Source: Deltaproteobacteria bacterium
GTDB taxonomy: Bacteria > Myxococcota_A > Polyangia > Fen-1088
Assembly: GCA_016935975.1 (NCBI GenBank)
Contig: JAFGPX010000151.1
Location: 1-41,591, forward strand
Length of the DNA: 41,591 nt
Direction of reading: 5' to 3'
Shown: positions 32,216-39,535 of the stretch, one piece after another
Position numbering within the stretch: the first letter of the stretch is position 1
Layout of the letters: every line of letters begins with the position of its first letter
Translations under genes and position numbers: made by a program
Notes under the pieces: generated by a model
Databases searched by the model: none
What the model was told of the DNA's origin: nothing
The model's input: the letters and a program-made list of their open reading frames with translations, nothing else

Positions 32216-32932
32216 ATGCACAGCCTCGAAAAGCTCCTGGCCCGCAACCTCGGCTGTTCGCGCGTCGAGGCGCAAAGGCTGCTCGCCGGCGAGGCCGGCA
32301 AGGTTCCCGCCGAAGTTCCGCCCGAAACGCTCCCGCTGTGCGTGACTCTCGCCGGCAGGCAGATCCTCCTTCACGATTCGTTTCACCTGATGCTGCACAA
32401 GCCGTCGGGCTGCGTGACCGCGCTCGCGGACGGCAGGCACGCGGTCGCAGCCACCTACGTGACCAAGGCCCCGCTCGCCGCCGAGCTCCGGCCCGTCGGC
32501 CGCCTGGATCTCGACACGACCGGGCTCCTCCTGTGGACCACGGACGGTGCCTGGCTTCATCGCCTGACCCATCCGCGCACCACGGTTCCGCGTCGCTACC
32601 ATGCGGCGCTGGCCCGACCGCACCGGGCGATGCCGGCGAATCTCGTCTTGCGCGACGGCCACCGACCCCGCGTGCTCGATCTGCGCCCCCTGCCCGAAAG
32701 CCAAGTCCATCCCGGACTGCCGCGTCCCCCCGGGGCAGAGGCGTTCGCCGCCATCACCATCGCAGGCGGCGCCTATCACGAAGTGCGCCGCATCTTCGCC
32801 TCTCTAGGCAGCCACGTGCTCGCGCTGTGCCGCGTGTCCTTCGGCGCGCTCGCGCTGCCCGAGGATCTGGAGCCCGGACAGTGGCGTCCGGTGAACAAGG
32901 CAGAGGTCCAGCCCCCGCCCGTCCCTACTTGA
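32216..32932 (+). CDS. RsuA/RluE-family pseudouridine synthase
   Basis: 238 aa. An S4-like N-terminal region (LEKLLARNLGCSRVEAQRLL) is followed by the catalytic domain with HKPSGCVTAL, the catalytic Asp D98 in GRLDLDTTGLLLWTTDG, and the C-terminal YHEVRRIFASLGSHVLALCR motif. It isomerises a specific uridine in 16S or 23S rRNA to pseudouridine; RsuA versus RluE specificity cannot be told from sequence alone. It shares the intergenic region with trmL and is convergent with the YfiR-like gene. Confidence 0.9.
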   Translation: MHSLEKLLARNLGCSRVEAQRLLAGEAGKVPAEVPPETLPLCVTLAGRQILLHDSFHLMLHKPSGCVTALADGRHAVAATYVTKAPLAAELRPVGRLDLDTTGLLLWTTDGAWLHRLTHPRTTVPRRYHAALARPHRAMPANLVLRDGHRPRVLDLRPLPESQVHPGLPRPPGAEAFAAITIAGGAYHEVRRIFASLGSHVLALCRVSFGALALPEDLEPGQWRPVNKAEVQPPPVPT

Positions 32933-32993
32933 AGCTCTGCGCGGCCCGCACCCTGCCGCTCGCGCTCGTGCAAGGAGGGATCACCTTTCCCCG

Positions 32994-33578
32994 TCATTTC
33001 ACGATGGTGGCCAGGCGAAGCAGCTCGGGGCCAAAGGCCACGCCCTCCTCGCGGCTAGCCTCCAGGTTCACCACGATGGTGTTCTTGCCGTCGACCTCGA
33101 ACACGCCGAGCGAAAGCCCGGCCTTGAGCTGCTCCTCCTCGCTGCCCATGGTCAGCACCTTGCGAGCGCGCGCCACGGCCTTGACGTCGGACAGGCCGGC
33201 TCCGAGGCCACCGCAAACATAGAGCGTGTCGATTCCGTCTTCGCGCACCGCTCGGTCCAGAGACTCGCGCCCGCCGAAGTACATCCGGCTGACGCGCACG
33301 GGGAGCCCCAGCAAGGTGGCCGCCTCGATTGGCTTGAACGCTTTGACCAAGAGTCCGGCTGTCCGCTCGGATTCCTTGTCACCCTTCTTGGCCAACACGC
33401 CGATGTTCACGGTCGCCCCGGCGCGTTGGCGGAGGTTCGCGTCATAGGCGATCACGCGCGCGAGGAAGATCGCCTGCTTGCCGGGAGGCAGCTCTGCCTC
33501 GACGGCGCGGCGGCTCGGCACCAGGGCAACGAGCAGCACGCCGGCCGACAGAAACAGAGGGAACCGCACTCTCCTCAT
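32994..33578 (-). CDS. YfiR-like (DUF4154) periplasmic protein
   Basis: 194 aa from the ATG of MRRVRFPLFLSAGVLLVALV, a signal peptide cleaved near VEA-E. The mature part has the alternating beta-alpha pattern of YfiR proteins: ATVNIGVLAKKG, GIDTLYVCGGLGAGLSDVKA, KVLTMGSEEEQL, DGKNTIVVNLEASREEG, ending LLRLATIVK. In Pseudomonas, YfiR represses the diguanylate cyclase YfiN; no YfiN-like gene is adjacent here. Only one Cys remains in the mature protein, so the YfiR disulfide is absent. The family call is moderately sure. An AT-richer 216-bp region upstream likely holds its promoter. Confidence 0.7.
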   Translation of the reverse strand: MRRVRFPLFLSAGVLLVALVPSRRAVEAELPPGKQAIFLARVIAYDANLRQRAGATVNIGVLAKKGDKESERTAGLLVKAFKPIEAATLLGLPVRVSRMYFGGRESLDRAVREDGIDTLYVCGGLGAGLSDVKAVARARKVLTMGSEEEQLKAGLSLGVFEVDGKNTIVVNLEASREEGVAFGPELLRLATIVK

Positions 33579-33794
33579 GGTGGAAAGGGACAACGACGCG
33601 ACATGAATCCGCCAAACATCCTCGACGAGCACCGTAGCAGCCAAGAACAATCCAACGCATCCCCCAAAAAGCCGCAGAACGCCAATTGTATATCTGGCAC
33701 TATTTGCATTCCAGCTTACATTGGATTCGTTGTTCCAAGCAAGCCTCATCCCGAAACCTGCGTCCAGGCCGTGCCCGGGTGGGTACCCGAACAC

Positions 33795-34952
33795 CTAGTC
33801 CACCGAATGCAGGCCGCGTTGATCGATGCCGTGTAGGTAGTAACGCGGATCGGCCAGAAAGCTAGCAAACATGCCGATATACAGCACAAGCAGGCGAATG
33901 AACAGCAGCTGGTCGTCGTAGAGCGAGTGGATCCGTTGTTTGCGCGCCTTGTCATCAAGGTCGGCGAAGTGCGTGAGGAAGCTCCCGTCAAGCAGACCTC
34001 CCTTGTCTCTGCTACGAACCGCGGCCATGCCGCCGCTCGCGCAGTAGTCCATCATCTCGCGCAAGAGGTCGCGCCGCGCCCGCCAATCGAGCGCCGGGCT
34101 CGAGAGCAGCCCCGTCACCACCCATTGCGCCTGCTCGCTGCTCGTGGCGCCGAGGGCGCGAAACAGTCGGGTCGTGGTGTCATCGAGCCGATCGAGACGC
34201 TGCTCACGCAGCATGCTCATGAGCACGATGTTCTTGAAGAGCTGGGACACCAGCAGAACACAGGCCTCGACGTCGGGCACCACGGCGCCCTCGACGGGCG
34301 CCGGCTCGAACCCCGGCAGAAACATCATGCTGAAGGCCAGCTCGAAGAAAGCGTTTCTGTCGGTCGGCATACGTTGCACGGCGATGTCCATGGTGTTGTC
34401 GAGCCGGTCGGCCAGCTTGCAGCGCAAGAGATCGGGCATGATGTGTACCTTGGACAGCACGACGCCGAGGTACTCGAAGTACGACTGCGCCGGCTGTCGC
34501 CACAGCAGGGCGATGCGCTCGCCCAGAAACCAGCGATGGTTCTGGTCGATCTTCGCAAGAACGCGCGTGAATTCGCTCTGCAGGCGATCGTATTCGGTGT
34601 CACCCAGCTCCTCGCGGGTCAGATCTTCTTCCTTGTCGTGCAGGAGAGCGCCCAGCAGATCGAGCGTCGTCGGCGCGCGCATGACGCGTGCGAGCATGGC
34701 GGCCACGCGCAGGCAGTGCAGCACCGCCGCCGGACCATTCTTGCGCCGCCGGTCGCCGTACGCTTGTTGCAGGTAGTTGAGCGCCTCGATTAGCGGTGCC
34801 TGATCCGAAACCTTGGCCGGACCGAGAATCACGCGCAGGAGCGCGCCTAGATCGATGTTGCGGGCCGAGAGGTGCCAGTTGATGGTGGCCGACAAGGTGA
34901 GATGGCCTTCCACCGAAAGCCCCGCGAGCCGCTGTTCTTGGACTGACAACAT
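33795..34952 (-). CDS. stand-alone RelA/SpoT-type HD hydrolase homologue
   Basis: 385 aa from the ATG of MLSVQEQRLAGLS. The longer GTG start (35057) falls inside a repeat and adds 35 odd residues. Residues about 62-190 follow the (p)ppGpp hydrolase signature: YGDRRRKNGPAAVLHCLRVA (H79), LLGALLHDKEED (H105, D106, E109, D110 as HDxxED), and CKLADRLDNT (D182, N186). These match the Mn-site and nucleotide-site residues of SpoT/RelSeq. No synthetase (RelA_SpoT), TGS or ACT domain follows. About 195 helical residues form an unknown C-terminal domain. It should remove pyrophosphate from alarmones or a related nucleotide. It is codirectional with the YfiR-like gene. Confidence 0.78.
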   Translation of the reverse strand: MLSVQEQRLAGLSVEGHLTLSATINWHLSARNIDLGALLRVILGPAKVSDQAPLIEALNYLQQAYGDRRRKNGPAAVLHCLRVAAMLARVMRAPTTLDLLGALLHDKEEDLTREELGDTEYDRLQSEFTRVLAKIDQNHRWFLGERIALLWRQPAQSYFEYLGVVLSKVHIMPDLLRCKLADRLDNTMDIAVQRMPTDRNAFFELAFSMMFLPGFEPAPVEGAVVPDVEACVLLVSQLFKNIVLMSMLREQRLDRLDDTTTRLFRALGATSSEQAQWVVTGLLSSPALDWRARRDLLREMMDYCASGGMAAVRSRDKGGLLDGSFLTHFADLDDKARKQRIHSLYDDQLLFIRLLVLYIGMFASFLADPRYYLHGIDQRGLHSVD

Positions 34953-35051
34953 GTTGTTCCACTCCACTGCGCCCGGCACCAAGCGCCCGACGCATTCTGT
35001 GGATTCTACATCACGAACCCCGCTTGCCCAGACGAACCCCTTCTCGCTGTT

Positions 35052-35149
35052 CACCACGGAAGACTCACACCGGACACCGAGTCGGAGGGGAATGGCCCGC
35101 CAGTATCTGGATCCGATCCTCTCTCTATCCTCTGTGTTCTCCGTGGTTC
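35052..35149. repeat. inverted pair of dispersed intergenic repeats
   Basis: The right arm (35129-35149, minus strand) is AACCACRGAGAACACRGAGG type and starts at the TGA of the S1 gene. The left arm (35052-35068, plus strand, CACCACGGAAGACTCAC) is a degenerate inverted relative. The spacer contains GGATCC, as does the flank of copy 1 near 29690. Together they look like a short palindromic insertion between the S1 gene and the HD hydrolase gene. Confidence 0.6.
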
Positions 35150-36380
35150 ATCCCCCAGCTCCTCCCGGCTTCTTGGCGCGCAGCAAGTCGCCGAGGGTGC
35201 CGAAGCGGGCGGGGCCGGCGGCGGCACGAGCTGCGGCGAGATCCTCCTGCGACACAACGTCGTCCCTCTCCCCCAGCCCGAGCGCGATGCGGCGCCGCTC
35301 GTGATCCAGGGCCAGCACGGTGACCACCAGGCGATCGCCGAGCTTGCAGATCTCGCGCGCGTGGCGCACCGGCTTGCCCCCGCCCAGCTCGGACGTGTGC
35401 AGCAGGCCCTCCACGCCGGGCAGCAGCTCGACGAACGCGCCGAACGACTCCACGCGGACGATCCTGCCCGTAACCTGCGTTCCCGCGGCCAAGCGCGCGC
35501 GCACGTCCTCCCACGGGTCGCGCTCAAGCGCCTTGAGGGAGAGGGTGATCCGCTCCGGCCGCTTGGCATCGCCGGTCTTCTCGATCTTGAGCACTTGCAC
35601 GTCGAGGCGCTGCCCGACGGTCAGCACCTCGCTCGGCCGCTTCTGGCGCGAAAACCCCAGCTCGGAGACGTGCAGCATGCCTTCGATGCCCCCCAGATCG
35701 ACGAAGGCGCCGAAATCCCTGATGCTCGCCACCACCCCGGGCAGAACCGCGCCCGCGACCAGCTTGGCCCGCACCTTCTCGGCGCGGTCGCGCGCCTCCT
35801 CTTCGAGCAACACCCGCCGCGACACCACCAGATTGACGCCCCGGCGATCGACATCGTAGCGCGTGACGCGAAACTGGAGCTTGCGACCCACGTACTCGCC
35901 GGCGTCGGCCACGTGCCGAGCCTCGAGCTGCGAGATGGGGCAGAACCCCCGCACGCCGGCGACGGTGACTTCGACGCCGCCCTTGTTGACCGCCGTCACC
36001 GTACCTTCCACGGCCAAGCCAAGCCGCGCCGCCTGGGCCAGCTCGGCCTTGGCTTCCGGACCGCGCCCCATGGCCCGACGCAAGACGACCGAACCCTGCT
36101 TGCCCATGGTCTCCACCACGCGGGCGTCGATCTCGTCGCCCACCTTCACGCCCAGATTCCCGTCGCCGTCGCGCAGCTGATCGAGGTCGATCATGCCTTC
36201 GACCGCGCCGCCCGCGATCTCCACCACGGCCGACTCCTGTCCGATCATGACCACGCGCCCGTGCACGGTGTCCCCGACGCGCGCCACGAAGCGCGCCTGA
36301 CGGCCTTGCGAGCCTTCGAACTCCGCGAGCAGGGAGGCGAAATCCTCGGCTTTGCCGCTCGCCCGGTCGTTGTCGCTCAT
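35148..36380 (-). CDS. four-domain S1 RNA-binding protein (ribosomal S1-like)
   Basis: 410 aa with four S1 beta-barrels: about 33-105 (GDTVHGRVVMIGQESAVVEI), 118-190 (GLAVEGTVTAVNKGGVEVTV), 208-280 (GAVLPGVVASIRDFGAFVDL, then IEGMLHVSEL) and 295-375 (GTQVTGRIVRVESFGAFVEL, then VEGLLHTSEL). Domains 3 and 4 are canonical; 1 and 2 are more divergent. It is shorter than six-domain RpsA. The role is likely mRNA binding in translation or decay; whether it replaces or supplements RpsA is unknown. The stop TGA is the first part of a dispersed repeat. It is divergent from the small acidic protein gene (157 bp). Confidence 0.88.
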   Translation of the reverse strand: MSDNDRASGKAEDFASLLAEFEGSQGRQARFVARVGDTVHGRVVMIGQESAVVEIAGGAVEGMIDLDQLRDGDGNLGVKVGDEIDARVVETMGKQGSVVLRRAMGRGPEAKAELAQAARLGLAVEGTVTAVNKGGVEVTVAGVRGFCPISQLEARHVADAGEYVGRKLQFRVTRYDVDRRGVNLVVSRRVLLEEEARDRAEKVRAKLVAGAVLPGVVASIRDFGAFVDLGGIEGMLHVSELGFSRQKRPSEVLTVGQRLDVQVLKIEKTGDAKRPERITLSLKALERDPWEDVRARLAAGTQVTGRIVRVESFGAFVELLPGVEGLLHTSELGGGKPVRHAREICKLGDRLVVTVLALDHERRRIALGLGERDDVVSQEDLAAARAAAGPARFGTLGDLLRAKKPGGAGG

Positions 36381-36537
36381 GGCCGGCCTTCATACCCGCC
36401 AAGACAGCAGGATGCACGCACCAATTGCAGAGCGGGCTCCGCCAGCCCCGAATCGCCACAGATTGGCGACGTCGGCCCTCAGGAAGTAGTACACTAGTGG
36501 CAGTGAAGCTCGCAGCGTAGCAACCGTTGGTTCACCC

Positions 36538-36813
36538 ATGTCGACTCGGAAAACCGTACGAGTGCCCATTGCCGCCGACGGCATTCCGGTCGTCGTGGAT
36601 CGGCGGCAACTGGACAAGACGCGAGAGATTCGCGACGACGCGACGCCCGCGCAAGCCGAGCAAGCCAAGAAGCCCGGCCCGCCCGAGGCACCGCGCGAAA
36701 TCCTGGAGGACGACGTCACCGTCCCGGTGCATTCCTCCATCGAGAGCTCGCTGACCTTCGAAGTACTCCGCCGGCAGACAACCGACGACGAAGAAGGGAA
36801 GAAGAAGCCGTAG
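36538..36813 (+). CDS. small acidic protein, unknown function
   Basis: 91 aa, mostly charged and probably partly disordered (VVVDRRQLDKTREIRDDATP, EILEDDVTVPVHSSIESSLT, TTDDEEGKKKP). It has no membrane segment or signal. It sits 17 bp upstream of a PadR-like regulator gene in the same direction, so they probably form an operon. There is no strong ribosome binding site before the ATG. The composition is unlike the Arg-rich shadow frames, which supports it as real. I do not recognise a family. Confidence 0.6.
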   Translation: MSTRKTVRVPIAADGIPVVVDRRQLDKTREIRDDATPAQAEQAKKPGPPEAPREILEDDVTVPVHSSIESSLTFEVLRRQTTDDEEGKKKP

Positions 36814-36830
36814 TCCCCGGCGGAGAAGCC

Positions 36831-37130
36831 ATGCGTCCCGAGGAAATCGTTACTCCGCAGGCTGCGCTGCTCCGCGTACTGTTTGGCGGCGAAACGGACG
36901 CTCCCGAGATCGTGCGCAAGATCAGGGATTGGACGGAGGGACAGGTCGACCTCGACGAACCGGCTTTCGCCGCCACGGTGCTGGCTCTGCAGGACGCGGG
37001 GCTTGTCGAGCGCCACCAAGGCGCGCCCGACAAGCGCACGGGAGAGGTTCCTGTGACCTACGCGCTCACGCAGGCGGGTCATGCCTCGGCGGTCGAGATC
37101 CTGGCCGATAGCCTGACCCGCAAACCTTGA
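36831..37130 (+). CDS. PadR-like winged-helix regulator
   Basis: 99 aa, close to a minimal PadR fold: helix ALLRVLFGGETDAPEIVRKI, then WTEGQVDLDEPAFAATVLAL as recognition helix, wing QDAGLVERHQGAPDKRTGEV, then VTYALTQAGHASA. PadR proteins repress nearby genes and respond to small ligands. GGAGAAGCC gives a ribosome binding site before the ATG. The last 65 bp overlap the 3' end of the convergent YfhO-type gene, so the two transcripts are antisense over that stretch. It may control itself and the upstream small acidic protein (inference). Confidence 0.72.
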   Translation: MRPEEIVTPQAALLRVLFGGETDAPEIVRKIRDWTEGQVDLDEPAFAATVLALQDAGLVERHQGAPDKRTGEVPVTYALTQAGHASAVEILADSLTRKP

Positions 37131-39528
37131 GCCACACTCCCGCGAGAATCAGGAAACCGAGCCATCCGGCCAGGGAGAGCATTGCTCCCGCGCGCAGCCC
37201 CGGGGTTTGGTAGCACATCTCCACTCGGTGGCTGCCCGCTGGTATGGCCACTGCGCGAAACACGACGTCGGCGCGCTCGATGGCAGCGGGAGATCCGTCC
37301 ACCGTCGCGCTCCAGCCGCGCGTCCATTCGTCGAGCAGAACCGCGTAGCCAGGGCGCACTGCCTGGCAGTGAAGAATCACATGCTCGGGAACCGGCCGTT
37401 CTATCCGGCAAGGGCTCGGCGCTTCCCGGGCGCCGAGCTCGTCGTGTCCCGCGCCAGCCAGGTGCACGGCCCCGAGATCCACGCCAGAGCGCCCGGGCGC
37501 GAACAGCCTGGCCAGCACCTGCTCGTCGCCGAGGCCGTGCCGATAGCGATAGGCCACGAAGGCCCGCGGCCGTCGCGCGCCGTTCTCCAGCACCACGTGC
37601 CCGGCAATCGCGCCGGGCGTGCGCGCAGGCATGCCCATCCCGCCCGCCTGCGCGGCGTCGATGAGCAGGTAGCGAATGTCCAGGAGATCCATGATGCGCT
37701 CGAGATTGGATTGGCCGCTGGCCGCAGCCAAGACATCGAAGCGTTTCGTCCCCGCGATGAGATAGCCGGGCACCTGCCCGAAGCCGAAGCGCGCGCCAGT
37801 ATTCTGGTCGACGATCTGGTGGAGGTAGAGCGCCCGCACCTCGCCCGAGACCGTGATGGGCGTCGCGTCCTGCGCCCGGCGGACGATGCGCGGCACTTCC
37901 ACGCGATTGGGGATCGGCAGGTACGCAAGAACGGCGGGCCGCCGACGGATCTGGCTGCGCGCGATCAACACGTGCGTGGACCAGTCGTGCGCCAGGAGCT
38001 GCGCAATCGCCAGAATCACGAAGCCTGGGCGAGCGAACCGGCCGAGGCGAGCCTGCCCGACCAGGCTCAGGGACAGCGCGACGAAGGCGGCCATTGCGGC
38101 CGCCACCAGCCCGCCCTCGAGCACGTGCGACAGGGCGGCCCGCCCGTCGAGACCGCGCTTCCGAGCCAGTCCCGCGCGCTGGATCAGATCGGCCAGCTGC
38201 CCGTCCAAGACGTAGCCGGCGCAGACACACGCGGCGAAGAACGCGGCACACCCGAGCATGGCGCGCGCCAGGCGACGCCGCCTGACCGCCGGATCGAGCA
38301 GACGGTCGAGCCCCACGCCGGCCAGGACCGACCACAGCAAGAGCGCGCTCGCCAGGTGCTTCTCGGGATAGCGCAGCACGTGCTCGAAACGGAAGACCTC
38401 GCGATACGCGCCGTACACGAGCGTGTGCGTGCCCAGGGCCAGTAGCAGGAAGAACAACGAAAGATAGCCGAGCCGTCGCGCAATCGAGTCACCGCGCCAC
38501 GCGGCGATTCCGGCGCAGCAAAGCACGGGCAGCCCGATGTAGTCGCTGGCCGACCAGTTGCCCCCGAGACCGCCGCTGTCGACCCAAAAGTCGGCGAGAT
38601 TGCGCTCGGGGCGCAGACCGTGGCCCATCAGATTGGGCCATACCAGTTCGAGCAGGCGCAGCGGGTGCATGGACCACACGCCACTTTCCGCCAAGGCGAA
38701 CCCGCCGGCGCGCGCGCTATCCGGCAGAGTGAGAAGCGGTGGCAAGAGGGAGGCCGCGCCCATGAGCGCGCCGAGGCAACCGGCGGCCGCGAGCGTCGCC
38801 AACGCCAGAGCCCTGTGCCGAGCGCACACGAGGACGATAGCCAGGCCGAGCGCGACGTTGTTCGTGCCGGCCGGATTGCCCGCGGCCACGGAGCCAGCAA
38901 GCACCAGGGCGAAGAGAAGCCCTTGCCGGAAACACGCGGTGCGCTCCTCGGCCCGTGCAATGCCCAGCGCGGCCCACGCCACGAGAGGCATCCACCCCAA
39001 GGCCATCAGAACCGACCCGTTGACCACCATCGAGGTCATGTAGCCCGAGGTCATGAACACGGCCCCACCGAAGAACGCCCCCAAGGGACTTGCGCCCAGC
39101 CGCCGAGCCAGCAGCAAGGCGCCCGCCCCGGCGAGCATCAGGTGAAAGAGCAGCAGGAGATCGGCACCGACCAGGGGATCGACCAGTGCCACGGTCCAGG
39201 CCAGGGGATAGGTCACGCTGTTGTTCGGATCCGCGGCGAAGCGGTCGCCCAGGCGCAGGTGGTCCCACCACTCGGGCAGGTGGCCCTGGCGCAGGCTCTC
39301 GGACAGAAACGCGCGCGACGGCAAGGTCCAGGTCAGGTGGTCGCGCACGGCGAAGGTCTCGCCGCCCATGAGCACGCGCAAGTAGGCGAGCCCGAGAACC
39401 GCCAGCAGCCCGAGCAGGCCGAACCCCAGCGCGCGGCGACCGTCGCCTTGGGGCCTGGGCGAAGCCCGACGGGCGGGCGGGATGTCGGGGGCGTCCGACG
39501 CGCCGAAGGCCTCCCCACGCGAGTCGGC
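37066..39528 (-). CDS. YfhO-family polytopic membrane protein
   Basis: 820 aa from TTG 39528, 7 bp after the pyruvate kinase stop. The longer ATG start (39621) lies inside pyk and reads as its shadow. About 12-13 membrane helices fill residues 35-540. Extracytoplasmic loops contain RDHLTWTLPSRAFLSESLRQ and NLADFWVDSGGLGGNWSASD, typical of this large family. The C-terminal part (about 560-785) is an extracytoplasmic beta-rich domain ending in IPAGSHRVEMCYQTPGLRAG plus a last helix, the YfhO hallmark. Members act in cell-surface glycan or teichoic acid decoration (family knowledge). It probably shares a transcript with pyk. Confidence 0.85.
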   Translation of the reverse strand, partial: ADSRGEAFGASDAPDIPPARRASPRPQGDGRRALGFGLLGLLAVLGLAYLRVLMGGETFAVRDHLTWTLPSRAFLSESLRQGHLPEWWDHLRLGDRFAADPNNSVTYPLAWTVALVDPLVGADLLLLFHLMLAGAGALLLARRLGASPLGAFFGGAVFMTSGYMTSMVVNGSVLMALGWMPLVAWAALGIARAEERTACFRQGLLFALVLAGSVAAGNPAGTNNVALGLAIVLVCARHRALALATLAAAGCLGALMGAASLLPPLLTLPDSARAGGFALAESGVWSMHPLRLLELVWPNLMGHGLRPERNLADFWVDSGGLGGNWSASDYIGLPVLCCAGIAAWRGDSIARRLGYLSLFFLLLALGTHTLVYGAYREVFRFEHVLRYPEKHLASALLLWSVLAGVGLDRLLDPAVRRRRLARAMLGCAAFFAACVCAGYVLDGQLADLIQRAGLARKRGLDGRAALSHVLEGGLVAAAMAAFVALSLSLVGQARLGRFARPGFVILAIAQLLAHDWSTHVLIARSQIRRRPAVLAYLPIPNRVEVPRIVRRAQDATPITVSGEVRALYLHQIVDQNTGARFGFGQVPGYLIAGTKRFDVLAAASGQSNLERIMDLLDIRYLLIDAAQAGGMGMPARTPGAIAGHVVLENGARRPRAFVAYRYRHGLGDEQVLARLFAPGRSGVDLGAVHLAGAGHDELGAREAPSPCRIERPVPEHVILHCQAVRPGYAVLLDEWTRGWSATVDGSPAAIERADVVFRAVAIPAGSHRVEMCYQTPGLRAGAMLSLAGWLGFLILAGVWLKVCGSGYRPGSRPPRHDPPA

Positions 39529-39535
39529 CAAGAAG

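Noticed and set aside
33695..33715. TGGCAC...TTGC resembling a sigma54 promoter
   Set aside because: The spacing between the GG and GC elements is about 2 bp too short, and no gene follows on that strand.
34953..35057. 35 extra N-terminal residues for the HD hydrolase from a GTG at 35057
   Set aside because: The GTG lies within the degenerate arm of a dispersed repeat, and the added residues resemble nothing in the family.
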